Below, in pieces: positions 21,074 to 31,622 of a DNA stretch of 64,000 bases. The stretch covers positions 44,943 through 108,942 of the forward strand of contig NZ_JBHZGL010000014.1 of the NCBI RefSeq assembly GCF_051900415.1. The letters run 5' to 3'. The translations under genes were made by a program, and so were the position numbers. The stretch is from Frateuria_A sp051900415 (lineage in GTDB: Bacteria; Pseudomonadota; Gammaproteobacteria; Xanthomonadales; Rhodanobacteraceae). How positions within the stretch are numbered: position 1 is the first letter of the stretch; the number at the start of each line of letters is the position of its first letter. The notes below the pieces were generated by a model. That model made no database searches and was not told the origin of the DNA. It saw only the letters and a program-made list of their open reading frames with translations.

Positions 21074-22828
21074 ATGCGCACGCACTACTGCGGCCTCATC
21101 GACGAGTCGCTGGTCGGCCAGACCGTCACCCTGTGCGGCTGGGTCAACACGATCCGCCTGCAGAGCCACGTCGCCTTCATCGACCTGCGTGACCACGAGG
21201 GCATCGCCCAGGTGGTCATCGAGCGCGAGAACGCGGACGCCTTCGCGGTGGCGGGCGAGGTCGGCAACGAGTACTGCCTGAAGGTCACCGGCACGATCCG
21301 CAAGCGCCTGTCGGTCAACGACAAGCTCAAGACCGGCACGGTCGAGTTGCTGGCCGACACGGTGGAGGTGCTCAACGCGGCGAAGGACCTGCCCTTCGCC
21401 ATGCACGAGAACCCCAACGAGGACCTGCGGATGACCTACCGCTACCTCGATCTGCGCCGGCCGGAAATGCAGGCGATGATGCGCCGGCGCATCGCGCTGG
21501 TGCAGGCGCTGCGCCGTTATCTCGACGCGCGCGGTTTCCAGGACATCGAGACGCCGATCCTGACCAAGGCCACGCCCGAGGGCGCGCGCGACTACCTGGT
21601 GCCCAGCCGCGTGCATCCGGGCCAGTTCTACGCGCTGCCGCAGTCGCCGCAGCTGTTCAAGCAGATCCTGATGATGGCGGGCTTCGACCGCTACTACCAG
21701 ATCGCCCGTTGCTTCCGCGACGAGGACCTGCGCGCCGACCGCCAGCCGGAATTCACCCAGCTCGACCTGGAGTTCGCCTTCGTCCAAGAGCAGGACGTGC
21801 AGGACTTCGTCGAGGGGCTGATCCGCCACGTGTTCAAGGAAGTGGTCGACGTCGAGCTGGATGCCACCTTCCCGCGCATGACCTACGCCGAGGCGATGCG
21901 CCGTTTTGGCTCGGACAAACCGGACCTGCGCATTGCGCTGGAACTGGCCGACGTCGCCGACGCGCTGAAGGCCGTCGAGTTCAAGGTGTTCGCCGAGCCG
22001 GCTAATGACCCAGCCGGCCGCGTGGCCGCGCTGCGCGTGCCTGGTGGTGCGGCACTCTCGCGCAAGGACATCGACGGGCTGACCGAGTACGTCGCGCGCT
22101 ACGGCGCCAAGGGCCTGGCCTGGATCAAGGTCGAGGACCGCGCCAAGGGCCGCGAGGGCGTCAGCTCGCCGGTCGCCAAGTTCCTCGACGACACGGCGCT
22201 GGAGGCGGTGCTCGCTGCCACCGGCGCGCAGACCGGCGACATCGTGTTCGTCGGCGCGGGCAAGTGGAAGACCGTCACCGACTTCATGGGCGCGCTGCGC
22301 CTGAAGGTCGGCAAGGACCGCGGGCTGGTCGAGGCGGGCTGGAAGCCGTTGTGGGTCACCGATTTCCCGATGTTCGAGTACGACGACGAGGAACAGCGCT
22401 ACGTCGCGCTGCATCATCCGTTCACCGCGCCGAAGGTCGACGACATCGCCGATCTCAAGGCCAACGCCGCCACTGCGGTCAGCCGTGGCTACGACATGGT
22501 GCTCAACGGCAACGAGATCGGCGGCGGTTCGATCCGTATCCACCGCCCGGAGATGCAGAGCGCGGTGTTCGAACTGCTCGGCATCGGCGCGGAGGAGGCC
22601 GAGGCGAAGTTCGGCTTCCTGCTCAAGGCGCTGAAGTTCGGCGCGCCGCCGCACGGCGGCCTGGCCTTCGGCATCGACCGCATCGCTGCGCTGATGGCCG
22701 GCACCGAGTCGATCCGCGACGTGATCGCCTTCCCCAAGACCACCAGTGCGCAGGACCTGATGACCGATGCGCCCTCGCCGGTGGCCGAGGCGCAGTTGAA
22801 GGAACTGCACGTCAAGGTAGCCGGCTGA
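21074..22828 (+). CDS. aspS: Aspartyl-tRNA synthetase
   Basis: 584-aa class IIb synthetase. It has an N-terminal OB-fold anticodon-binding domain (GWVNTIRLQSHVAFIDLRDHEG), motif 1 region DIETPILTKATPEGARDYLVPSR, motif 2 FRDEDLRADRQPEFTQLDLEF, a bacterial GAD insertion domain in the middle, and motif 3 GLAFGIDRIAALM. Length and GAD domain mark the bacterial type; whether it discriminates tRNA-Asp from tRNA-Asn cannot be told by eye. Start ATG 21074 fits the family MRTHYCG. Confidence 0.97.
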   Translation: MRTHYCGLIDESLVGQTVTLCGWVNTIRLQSHVAFIDLRDHEGIAQVVIERENADAFAVAGEVGNEYCLKVTGTIRKRLSVNDKLKTGTVELLADTVEVLNAAKDLPFAMHENPNEDLRMTYRYLDLRRPEMQAMMRRRIALVQALRRYLDARGFQDIETPILTKATPEGARDYLVPSRVHPGQFYALPQSPQLFKQILMMAGFDRYYQIARCFRDEDLRADRQPEFTQLDLEFAFVQEQDVQDFVEGLIRHVFKEVVDVELDATFPRMTYAEAMRRFGSDKPDLRIALELADVADALKAVEFKVFAEPANDPAGRVAALRVPGGAALSRKDIDGLTEYVARYGAKGLAWIKVEDRAKGREGVSSPVAKFLDDTALEAVLAATGAQTGDIVFVGAGKWKTVTDFMGALRLKVGKDRGLVEAGWKPLWVTDFPMFEYDDEEQRYVALHHPFTAPKVDDIADLKANAATAVSRGYDMVLNGNEIGGGSIRIHRPEMQSAVFELLGIGAEEAEAKFGFLLKALKFGAPPHGGLAFGIDRIAALMAGTESIRDVIAFPKTTSAQDLMTDAPSPVAEAQLKELHVKVAG

Positions 22829-22837
22829 CGCGGTTGT

Positions 22838-22905
22838 GTAGGGTGGGCTTGAGCCCACCTTGCCACCTGCCGTAAATCCCCATGGTGGGCTCAAGCCCAC
22901 CCCAC
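22838..22905. repeat. GTAG-type palindrome, GGGTGGGCTTGAGCCCACC variant
   Basis: GTAGGGTGGGCTTGAGCCCACC and GGTGGGCTCAAGCCCACCCCAC form two nested hairpins after aspS. It keeps the GTAG start but has a different arm sequence from the GGAGCGC family; a sister copy is at 36107. Confidence 0.85.
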
Positions 22906-22924
22906 GACGGCTGCCGGATTCTCC

Positions 22925-23551
22925 ATGCCCGACCAGATCATTCTGCTGCACGGCCTGTGGATGCGCGGCTTCGCGCTGGGCCTGCTGCACAAGCGGATGG
23001 CCGATGCCGGCTTCGCGGTCGACCGCTTCGACTACATGAGCGTGGTCTCCTCGCAGGAGCGCATCGTCGAGCGCCTGCACCTGCGCATGCAACGCTTTGC
23101 GCCCGGGCCGGTGCATCTGGTGGGCCACAGCCTGGGCGGCCTGCTGGCGTTGCAGGCCTGCCGCGAGGCGGCCGACCTGCCGCCGGGCCGGATCGTCTGC
23201 CTGGGCTCCCCGCTGCAGGGCAGCGCCGCGGCGCGCGGTTTCGCCGGCTTCGGCCAGGGTGGCGAGGCGCTGCTGGGCCACAACCGCGAACTGCTGGAGC
23301 ACGGCATGGAACGCTGGGACGGCCCGCGCGAGGTGGGTGTCATCGCCGGCCGCGTGCCGATCGGCCTGGGCGCCATGCTCGCCCACATGGAAGGCGAGCA
23401 CGATGGCACCGTCGCGGTCGCCGAAACGCGCCTGCCCGGGCTCACCGACCACTGCGTGGTCGAAACCAGCCACACCGGCCTGGTGCTGTCGGCCGACGCT
23501 GCCCAGCAGGTGGTGCATTTCCTGCAGCACGGCCGTTTCGCCTCGCTGTAG
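22925..23551 (+). CDS. Alpha/beta-fold hydrolase (lipase/esterase-like)
   Basis: 208 aa. ILLHGLWMRG (oxyanion region), the nucleophile elbow GHSLGG, a later Asp/His region (GEHDGTV; DHCVVETSHTGLVLS) complete a Ser-Asp-His triad. No signal peptide, so probably cytoplasmic. Resembles the small PGAP1/triacylglycerol-lipase-like hydrolases found in Xanthomonadales; the substrate is unknown. Starts 19 bp after the repeat downstream of aspS. Confidence 0.85.
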   Translation: MPDQIILLHGLWMRGFALGLLHKRMADAGFAVDRFDYMSVVSSQERIVERLHLRMQRFAPGPVHLVGHSLGGLLALQACREAADLPPGRIVCLGSPLQGSAAARGFAGFGQGGEALLGHNRELLEHGMERWDGPREVGVIAGRVPIGLGAMLAHMEGEHDGTVAVAETRLPGLTDHCVVETSHTGLVLSADAAQQVVHFLQHGRFASL

Positions 23552-23603
23552 GGGCGCACCTGTGCGCGAGCGCCAGCTGCCCGGTTGCGGGCGGGTGCGC
23601 TCC
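23548..23603. repeat. Degenerate GTAG-type palindrome
   Basis: GTAGGGGCGCACCTGTGCGCGAGCGCC then GCGGGCGGGTGCGCTCCC: the second arm is worn. It overlaps the hydrolase stop codon. Confidence 0.6.
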
Positions 23604-23615
23604 CGGAGCGGAAAT

Positions 23616-23646
23616 TTGTCGGCGCCACCACGGGTTGGAGTAAAAT
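23616..23646 (+). promoter_or_regulatory. Promoter of yebC-ruvC-ruvA
   Basis: TTGTCG (23616-23621) and TAAAAT (23641-23646) with a 19-bp spacer, followed by CGCCCG. The transcript would start about 25 bp before the yebC ATG. Confidence 0.6.
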
Positions 23647-23678
23647 CGCCCGCTTGTCCATTGTTCAGGTTTCCCGCC

Positions 23679-24401
23679 ATGGGTAGAGGCCCGTCCATCG
23701 AAGGCCGCAAGAACGCCGAAGACGCCAAGCGCGCCAAGGTGTTCACCAAGCTGATCCGCGAAATTACCGTCGCCACCCGCGCTGGCGTCGCCGACCCGGC
23801 CGCCAACCCGCGCCTGCGCGCGGCGGTGGACAAGGCGCTGTCGGCCAACATGACCAAGGACACGATCGAACGCGCGATCAAGCGCGGCTCGGGTGCCGAG
23901 GGCGGCGGGGAGGAGCTGCGCTACGAGGGCTACGGCCCGGGCGGCGTGGCGATGATCATCGAATGCTTCACCGACAACCCCACCCGCACCGTCGCCGACG
24001 TGCGCCATGCGCTGACCAGGCATGGCGGCAACCTGGGCACCTCCGGCTCGGTGGCGTTCCAGTTCACCCGCTGCGGCGAGCTCACCTTCGCCACCGGCGG
24101 TGACGAGGCGGCCGAGGAAAAGGTGCTGGAGGCGGCGCTGGAAGCCGGCGCCGATGACGTGGTGAACGAGAACGGCGAGAGCACCGTGCTGTGCGCGCCG
24201 GAAAATTTCGAAGCGGTGCAACAGGCGCTGGCCGATGCCGGCCTGGAATCGCTGCACGCAGGCGTGGGCATGCGAGCGAACAACCGCGTGGCCGTTCCTG
24301 ATGACGTGCTCGAACCGCTGACCGACCTGCTCGAGCGCCTCGACGCGCTGGACGACGTGAGCGAGGTCTATCACAACGCACTGCTGCCGGCCGATGGCTG
24401 A
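23679..24401 (+). CDS. yebC: YebC/PmpR-family transcriptional regulator or translation factor
   Basis: 240 aa, the three-domain YebC/TACO1 fold. N-terminal GRGPSIEGRKNAEDAKRAKVFTKLIREI, TKDTIERAIKRGSG, and YEGYGPGGVAMIIECFTDN are signature stretches. Family members bind DNA (PmpR) or, more recently, are linked to translation of proline-rich stretches. Immediately upstream of ruvC, the conserved yebC-ruvC-ruvA order. Confidence 0.95.
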   Translation: MGRGPSIEGRKNAEDAKRAKVFTKLIREITVATRAGVADPAANPRLRAAVDKALSANMTKDTIERAIKRGSGAEGGGEELRYEGYGPGGVAMIIECFTDNPTRTVADVRHALTRHGGNLGTSGSVAFQFTRCGELTFATGGDEAAEEKVLEAALEAGADDVVNENGESTVLCAPENFEAVQQALADAGLESLHAGVGMRANNRVAVPDDVLEPLTDLLERLDALDDVSEVYHNALLPADG

Positions 24402-24466
24402 CGACCGGGCCGGCGATGCATGTGCATGCCGCCGGCGGCGTACGTGAGCCGGCGATCGTGTCCCGC

Positions 24467-25009
24467 ATGAACACCCGATCCGAAACCTCAGGCTGCCGCA
24501 TCCTCGGCATCGATCCCGGCAGCCAGCGCACCGGCTTCGGCATCATCGACGTCGACGCGGTGGGCAAGCTCACGCACGTGCACCACGGCGCACTGGCAGT
24601 GGCGGGCGAGGAAACCTTCCCGCTGCGCCTGAAACGCATCTTTGACGAGCTCACCGCCATCATCGGCGATCATCAGCCGGCCGAGTGCGGCATCGAACGC
24701 GTGTTCATGGCGCGCAACCCGGATTCGGCGCTGAAGCTCGGCCAGGCGCGCGGCGCGGCGATCTGCGCGGTGGCGGCAAGGGGCCTGGCGGTGCACGAGT
24801 ATGCGCCCACAGAAATCAAGCAGGCCGTGGTCGGCAGCGGCCGCGGCGACAAGACGCAGGTCCAGCACATGGTGGGCGTCCTGCTCGGCTTGAAGGGCCC
24901 GTTGCAGCCGGACGCGGCCGACGCGCTGGCGATCGCGGTCACCCATGCGCACACGCGCGCAAGCCTTGCGCGCGTGGGCATTCCCCGTACGGCCTGGAGG
25001 CGGCGATGA
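24467..25009 (+). CDS. ruvC: Holliday junction resolvase RuvC
   Basis: 180-aa dimeric endonuclease that cuts Holliday junctions in the RuvAB complex. Catalytic acidic residues are visible in ILGIDPGSQRTG (first Asp), CGIERVF (Glu) and PDAADALAIAV (C-terminal Asp pair). Start ATG 24467 fits the family; an upstream ATG adds about 17 unsupported residues. The stop overlaps the ruvA start (ATGA). Confidence 0.96.
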   Translation: MNTRSETSGCRILGIDPGSQRTGFGIIDVDAVGKLTHVHHGALAVAGEETFPLRLKRIFDELTAIIGDHQPAECGIERVFMARNPDSALKLGQARGAAICAVAARGLAVHEYAPTEIKQAVVGSGRGDKTQVQHMVGVLLGLKGPLQPDAADALAIAVTHAHTRASLARVGIPRTAWRRR

Positions 25010-25605
25010 TCGGACGACTGCGCGGCACCCTGGTTTCCAAGCAGCCGCCCTGGCTGCTGGTGGAGGTCGGCGGCGTCGGCTACGAGCTGGAGGCGCCGAT
25101 GTCGACCATCTACGACCTGCCGCAGACCGGCAAGGAAGTAACCCTGCTCACCCATTACGCGGTGAAGGAGGACAGCGTTGCGCTGTACGGCTTCCTGCGC
25201 GAGGACGAGCGCGCGCTGTTCCGAAACCTGCAGAAGGTCTCGGGCATCGGCGCGAAGATCTCGCTGGCGGTGCTGTCTGGTGTTTCCACTGCCGATTTCG
25301 CGCGACTGGTGCAGGCCGGCGACGTGGTCGCGCTGACCAAGATCCCGGGCATTGGCAAGAAAACCGCCGAGCGCATCGTGGTCGAGCTGCGCGACCGGGT
25401 CGAAGGCCTCGGTGCGATGCTGCCTGGCCTCTCCGGCAAGGCCTCCGGCGCACCGCTGGATCCGGCAGGCGAAGCCACCGTCGCCCTGCAGCAACTGGGC
25501 TACAAACCCGCCGAAGTAACCCGCCTCGTGCAAAAAGTCGCCGCCGAGGGCGACGACGCCGAAGCGATCATCCGCAAGGCGCTGCGCGCCGCACTGGGCC
25601 ACTGA
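25006..25605 (+). CDS. ruvA: Holliday junction DNA helicase subunit RuvA
   Basis: 199-aa tetrameric junction-binding subunit. MIGRLRG start, the OB fold, helix-hairpin-helix motifs (VSGIGAKISLAVLS; IPGIGKKTAERIVVELR) and a C-terminal domain III (TVALQQLGYKPAEVTRLV) that contacts RuvB. Coupled to ruvC. ruvB is not directly downstream: kup and a small reading frame intervene. Confidence 0.96.
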   Translation: MIGRLRGTLVSKQPPWLLVEVGGVGYELEAPMSTIYDLPQTGKEVTLLTHYAVKEDSVALYGFLREDERALFRNLQKVSGIGAKISLAVLSGVSTADFARLVQAGDVVALTKIPGIGKKTAERIVVELRDRVEGLGAMLPGLSGKASGAPLDPAGEATVALQQLGYKPAEVTRLVQKVAAEGDDAEAIIRKALRAALGH

Positions 25606-25627
25606 GCGCAGTGCACGAGCGAGAGAC

Positions 25628-27550
25628 ATGAACGACGCATCCCGCAACGCGCCACCGCCGGCCGAGTCCGAATCCGACGAAAAGCTGCACGGCACCAAGG
25701 CCGCGCTGATCCTGGGCGCCATCGGCGTGGTGTTCGGCGACATCGGCACCAGCCCGCTGTACACGCTGGCCGAAGTGTTCCGCCCCGAGTACGGCCTGCA
25801 TCCGTCCGAAAGTACCGTGCTGGGTGTGCTGTCGCTGGTCACCTGGGCGTTGATCATCGTGGTGGCGATCAAGTACGTCACCCTGGTGATGCGCGCGGAC
25901 AACCGCGGCGAAGGCGGCATCATGGCGCTGATGACCCTGGCCCAGCGCGCGGTCGGCGGCTCGCCGATGGCGCGGCGGGTGGTGATGCTGATGGCGCTGC
26001 TCGGCGCAGCGCTGTTCTTCGGCGATGGCGTGATCACGCCGTCGATCTCGGTGTTGTCCGCGGTGGAGGGCCTTGAAGTGATGGCGCCATCGCTGAGCAA
26101 TTGGGTCGTGCCGCTGGCGGTGCTGGTCCTGCTGTTCCTCTTCTGGCTGCAGAAACACGGCACGGCGAAAGTCGGGGCGTTGTTCGGCCCGGTGATGGGC
26201 ATCTGGTTCCTGGCCCTGGCGGTGATCGGTGTGTGGAACATCCTGCAGGCGCCCGAGGTGCTCAAGGCGCTCTCGCCCTGGTACGCCGTGCGCTTCTTTG
26301 CCTCGCATGGGGTGATCTCGTTCGTCGCCCTGGGTGCCGTGGTGCTGTGCGTGACTGGCGCCGAGGCGCTGTACACCGACATGGGCCATTTCGGCCGCTT
26401 CCCGATCCGCGCCGCCTGGTTCTTCTTCGTGCTGCCCTCGTTGCTGCTCAACTACTACGGCCAGGGCGGACTGCTGTTGCACGAGCCGGAAGCGGCGGTC
26501 AATCCGTTCTTCCATGCGGTGCCGGACTGGGCCGGCTATCCGATGATCGTGCTCGCCACCGCAGCGGCGGTGATCGCTTCGCAGGCGGTGATTTCCGGGG
26601 CCTTCTCGGTGACCCGTCAGGCGATCCAGCTCGGCTTCGTCCCGCGCATGCAGGTGGTGCACACCTCGCGCGAGGCGATCGGCCACATCTTCCTGCCGTG
26701 GGTGAACCGCGCGCTGATGGTGATGGTGATCCTGACCGTGGTCGGCTTCCAATCGTCCAAAGCGCTGGGCGGCGCCTACGGCATCGCGGTGACCGGCACC
26801 ATGGCGATCGACACGCTGCTGGTGATGCTGGTGGCCTGGCGCCGCTGGAACTGGAGCCTGGCGGCGGTGATTCCGCTGACCATCGGCCTGTTGTGCGTGG
26901 ACCTGTCCTTCTTTGGCGCGAACACGCTGAAGATTCCCGACGGCGGCTGGTTCCCGCTGGTGCTTGGCCTGTTCCTGTTCGCCGTGATGACTACCTGGCG
27001 CCGCGGCCGTGAGCTGGTGGTGCGCGAGATCAAGCAGGGCGGGTTGGCGCTGGCGCCGTTCATCGAGAACATGGCCGAGCACCCGCCGTTGCGCGTGCCC
27101 GGTACGGCGGTGTTCCTCACTGCCAACCAGTACGCCGTGCCGCACGCGCTGCTGCACAATCTCAAGCACAACAAGGTGCTGCACGAGCGCAACGTGATGC
27201 TCACCGTGCAGATCCTGGAAACGCCGGTGGCCGAAGCCGACGAACGCATCGAGATCACGCCGATGGACGGTGGCTTCTACGGGCTGGAGCTGCGCTTCGG
27301 CTTCGCGGAAGACCCGAACATCCCGCACGCGCTATCGCTGTGTGGCCGCGAGGGGCTCACTTTCGATCTGATGGACACGACCTTCTTCCTCTCGCGCGAG
27401 ACCATCGTCGCGGATGCGCGCCGCCCCGGCATGGCGCTTTGGCGCGACAAGCTGTTCGCCTTCCTCGCCCGCAACGCATTGCCGGCGACGGCGTTCTTCC
27501 AGATTCCGGGCAACCGCCTGATCGAGTTGGGTGCGCAGGTCGAAATCTAG
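25628..27550 (+). CDS. kup: KUP-family potassium uptake protein
   Basis: 640 aa inner-membrane K+/H+ symporter. N-terminal LILGAIGVVFGDIGTSPLYTL is the family signature; about 12 helices follow, then a soluble C-terminal domain of about 170 residues (VPGTAVFLTANQYAVPHALLHNLKHNKVLHERNV). It starts 22 bp after ruvA and could share its transcript. It separates ruvA from ruvB, which are adjacent in most gammaproteobacteria. Confidence 0.96.
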   Translation: MNDASRNAPPPAESESDEKLHGTKAALILGAIGVVFGDIGTSPLYTLAEVFRPEYGLHPSESTVLGVLSLVTWALIIVVAIKYVTLVMRADNRGEGGIMALMTLAQRAVGGSPMARRVVMLMALLGAALFFGDGVITPSISVLSAVEGLEVMAPSLSNWVVPLAVLVLLFLFWLQKHGTAKVGALFGPVMGIWFLALAVIGVWNILQAPEVLKALSPWYAVRFFASHGVISFVALGAVVLCVTGAEALYTDMGHFGRFPIRAAWFFFVLPSLLLNYYGQGGLLLHEPEAAVNPFFHAVPDWAGYPMIVLATAAAVIASQAVISGAFSVTRQAIQLGFVPRMQVVHTSREAIGHIFLPWVNRALMVMVILTVVGFQSSKALGGAYGIAVTGTMAIDTLLVMLVAWRRWNWSLAAVIPLTIGLLCVDLSFFGANTLKIPDGGWFPLVLGLFLFAVMTTWRRGRELVVREIKQGGLALAPFIENMAEHPPLRVPGTAVFLTANQYAVPHALLHNLKHNKVLHERNVMLTVQILETPVAEADERIEITPMDGGFYGLELRFGFAEDPNIPHALSLCGREGLTFDLMDTTFFLSRETIVADARRPGMALWRDKLFAFLARNALPATAFFQIPGNRLIELGAQVEI

Positions 27551-27589
27551 CGGCATTCGATCGTTTTTCTTTGCCAGTGGAGGAGCGTG

Positions 27590-27745
27590 ATGGAGGTGGA
27601 TCTGGCTCGGATGGAAGGTGGACTGGCAAATTGTCCGTTGGCCGTTCGCGTGGGGGTGATCGTGCTTGCGTCGTCGGTTGTGTTTGCGATGGCCCTGCTC
27701 GCAGGTACGAGCATGGGGCGGGCGCTCTACTACCTGTCCCACTGA
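27590..27745 (+). CDS. Predicted 51-aa single-helix membrane protein
   Basis: A short frame between kup and ruvB with a strong ribosome site (GGAGGAG, 6 bp before the ATG). The product has an amphipathic N-terminus (MEVDLARMEGG), one membrane helix (about residues 18-40, VRVGVIVLASSVVFAMALLAG) and a short tail. I recognise no family. Its position suggests a small partner of the upstream Kup transporter, by analogy with KdpF-type mini-subunits, but this is inference only. Confidence 0.5.
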   Translation: MEVDLARMEGGLANCPLAVRVGVIVLASSVVFAMALLAGTSMGRALYYLSH

Positions 27746-27835
27746 AGGGAGCCCGATCGCGCGGCAAGGCGAACAGGGGGAAGATGCCGACGCCGGTTAA
27801 AGACGGCTCTTCCGGCGGCCTGCCATAATGGCTGC

Positions 27836-28882
<1,047 letters not shown>

Positions 28883-28884
28883 GG

Positions 28885-29060
28885 CACGTCTCCCCCATCC
28901 GCCCTGCGGGCACCTTCCCCCGTGGAACGGGGGAAGGACCAAGGTGCCGCATCCCGAGCCTTCCCCGCGTGCGGGAAGGATCAGGGTGCCGCATCCCCCG
29001 AGCCTTCCCCCGCGCGCGGGGGAAGGTGCCCGAAGGGCGGATGGGGGAGGCCTTGCGATC
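28885..29060. repeat. Tandem GC-palindromes between ruvB and ybgC
   Basis: Three short hairpins of CTTCCCCC...GGGGGAAGG type alternate with the direct repeat AGGTGCCGCATCCC / AGGGTGCCGCATCCC, and the whole is bracketed by CCCCCATCCGCCCT and AGGGCGGATGGGGGAGG, itself an inverted repeat. No gene is seen. Probably a dispersed intergenic repeat. Confidence 0.75.
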
Positions 29061-29086
29061 CACTCACACACATTCGGATATCCATC

Positions 29087-29488
29087 ATGCCCCCCTTCAT
29101 TTGGCCCGTCCGCGTCTATTGGGAAGACACCGATGCCGGCGGCGTGGTCTACCACGTCAGTTACCTGCGTTTCCTGGAGCGTGCCCGCAGCGAGTGGCTG
29201 CGCGCGCAGGGCGTGGACCAGTCGGCCTTGCGCGCGGCCACCGGCCTGGCCTTCATGGTGCGCGCGATGGAGCTGGATTTCCTGCGCCCGGCCCTGCTGG
29301 ATGATGAACTGTCGGTGACGGTGACCGTCAAAGCGTGGCGTTCAGCCAGTATCCTGTTCGATCAAGCGATCGGCCGTGCGGACGGCACGGAGCTGGTCCG
29401 CGCCCAGGTGCGGGTCGCCTGCGTGGACTTGAACCGCATGCGCCCGGCGCCGATCCCGGCCGACCTCATCCCCGGCCTTGCCCCCTGA
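29087..29488 (+). CDS. ybgC: Acyl-CoA thioesterase YbgC (Tol-Pal associated)
   Basis: 133-aa hotdog-fold thioesterase. The catalytic Asp lies in VYWEDTDAGGVVYHVSYL. First gene of the tol-pal cluster in nearly all gammaproteobacteria; it acts on short acyl-CoA or acyl-ACP and associates with phospholipid synthesis. Start ATG 29087; the frame upstream crosses the repeats. The reading ends 44 bp before tolQ. Confidence 0.94.
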   Translation: MPPFIWPVRVYWEDTDAGGVVYHVSYLRFLERARSEWLRAQGVDQSALRAATGLAFMVRAMELDFLRPALLDDELSVTVTVKAWRSASILFDQAIGRADGTELVRAQVRVACVDLNRMRPAPIPADLIPGLAP

Positions 29489-29531
29489 TGCTTCGCCCTT
29501 TGAAAAGCACGCCCCGGAGAACCCCCAAGCC

Positions 29532-30218
29532 ATGAACGGTGGATTGAACATTTTCAAGCTGGTCGCCGAGGCCAGCCTGCCCGTGCAGCTGGTGATGCTG
29601 CTGCTGCTGGTGTTCTCCTTCCTGTCCTGGGTCATCATCCTTCGCAAGTACTCGCAGATGAAGGCGGCGATGGAGAACGCCGAGGCGTTCGAGGAGCGCT
29701 TCTGGTCCGGTGGCGACCTGGCCGGCCTGTTCCGCGAGGTCAGCGGGCGCAACGCCGACAACGGCGGCATGGAGACGATCTTTGAATCGGGCTTCCGCGA
29801 GTTCGCCCGCCAGCGCCAGCGCAAGACGCACGACATGCGCGTGGTGATGGAAGGCACCGAACGCGCCATGCGCGTGGCTGGAACCCGCGAGATCGGCGGG
29901 CTCGAACGCAACCTGGAGTTCCTCGCCAACGTCGGTTCGATCAGCCCGTACATCGGCCTGTTCGGCACCGTGTGGGGCATCATGGGCGCGTTCCAGGGCC
30001 TGGGCGAGGTCAAGGACGTCACCATTGCCGTGGTCGCGCCGCACATCTCCGAAGCGCTGATCGCCACCGCCATGGGCCTGTTCGCCGCCATTCCAGCGGT
30101 GTGGGCGTACAACCGCTACGCCAACAAGGTCGAGCGCGTGGCTTCGCGCTACGAGGTGTTCCAGGAAGAGTTCTCCTCGGTCCTGCAGCGGCAGATCCAG
30201 ACCGACGAAGTGGCCTGA
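29532..30218 (+). CDS. tolQ: Tol-Pal system protein TolQ
   Basis: 228-aa inner-membrane proton-channel subunit (ExbB/MotA family). Three helices: residues about 15-40, 135-155 and 170-195; the conserved NVGSISPYIGLFGTVWGIM lies at the second. With TolR it converts the proton gradient into motion of TolA. Start ATG 29532 (MNGGLNIFKLVAEA) is chosen over an in-frame ATG within ybgC. Confidence 0.97.
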   Translation: MNGGLNIFKLVAEASLPVQLVMLLLLVFSFLSWVIILRKYSQMKAAMENAEAFEERFWSGGDLAGLFREVSGRNADNGGMETIFESGFREFARQRQRKTHDMRVVMEGTERAMRVAGTREIGGLERNLEFLANVGSISPYIGLFGTVWGIMGAFQGLGEVKDVTIAVVAPHISEALIATAMGLFAAIPAVWAYNRYANKVERVASRYEVFQEEFSSVLQRQIQTDEVA

Positions 30219-30231
30219 CGAGGGCAAGCCC

Positions 30232-30673
<442 letters not shown>

Positions 30674-30687
<14 letters not shown>

Positions 30688-31615
30688 GGGCACCTCCACG
30701 GCGGTCCTGCTTTCCGCCGTCCTGCACCTTGGCATCGTCGGCTTCCTCGCGCTGGCGATCGTGCCGTGCTCGTTCTATGAAAGCCTGTTCAGCACCCTGC
30801 ACCTGCCGGCGAGCTGGAACCCGATCACCTGCTCGAAGCCGCTCGAACTGCAAGGCCCCGTGATCGAGGCCACGCTGATCGGCCCCACCGGCGCGCCGCC
30901 ACCCAAAGCGGTAAAGAAGGCCAAGCCGGTGCCGACCATCCCGCCGCCGCCCACGGTGACCCCTCCGGACGTGAAAACGCCGCCGCCGGAGATCAAGACC
31001 CTGCCGCCGCCGCCGGAACATCCGGATGTGGTCGACCAGGAAAAGATCGTCGCCGACGCGCTGGAAAAGGCGGAGGAGGCCAAGAAGGAACAGGAAGAGA
31101 AACAGCGCCAACGCCAGGCCGAGCTGGACGCCCAGGCGGCCAAGAAGAAGGAAGAGCAGAAGAAGCAGCTGGACGAGCTGTTCGCCAAGATGGACGCGGC
31201 CGCCGCGGCGCGCCAGAAGGCCGAGAACCGCGCCAAACAGGCCAAGCAGCAACTGGAAGACCTCAAGGACGCCAAGGACGAGGGCCTGTCCGACGTGCCG
31301 CACGCGGCCCAGCGCCAGACCGGCAACAACGCCCAGAACAGCTCCCTGGCCGACCAGTATGCAGCGGCCATTCAGAATGCGGTCACGCCCAACTGGTTAC
31401 GTCCGGATAACATGCCGGATGTTCCGTGCAAGGTGCATATCGTCCAGTTGGTAGGGGGCGATGTGATGAGTGCGAAGGTCGATTCGAGCTGCCCGTACGA
31501 TGACGCGGGCAAGCGCTCGATCGAAAACGCCGTACTCAGGACCAAGACCTTGCCGTACAAGGGGTTCGAGAGCGTCTTCAGCCGCGAACTGACCCTTACC
31601 TTCAGGCCGCAGTGA
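30674..31615 (+). CDS. tolA: Tol-Pal system protein TolA
   Basis: 313 aa. One N-terminal membrane helix (about 10-32), a proline-rich stretch (about 75-115), a long charged Ala/Lys/Glu coiled coil (about 115-205) that spans the periplasm, and a C-terminal globular domain (about 225-313, ends TLTFRPQ) that binds Pal/TolB. It is shorter than E. coli TolA (421), mainly in the coiled coil. Starts within the end of tolR. Confidence 0.93.
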
Positions 31616-31622
31616 GACGTTC

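Noticed and set aside
21041..23881. 946-aa minus-strand reading opposite aspS and the hydrolase
   Set aside because: Crosses two well-supported genes and a palindromic repeat; shadow frame.
28922..29086. Upstream extension of ybgC
   Set aside because: The extension reads tandem repeats and lacks any homology; ATG 29087 fits family length.
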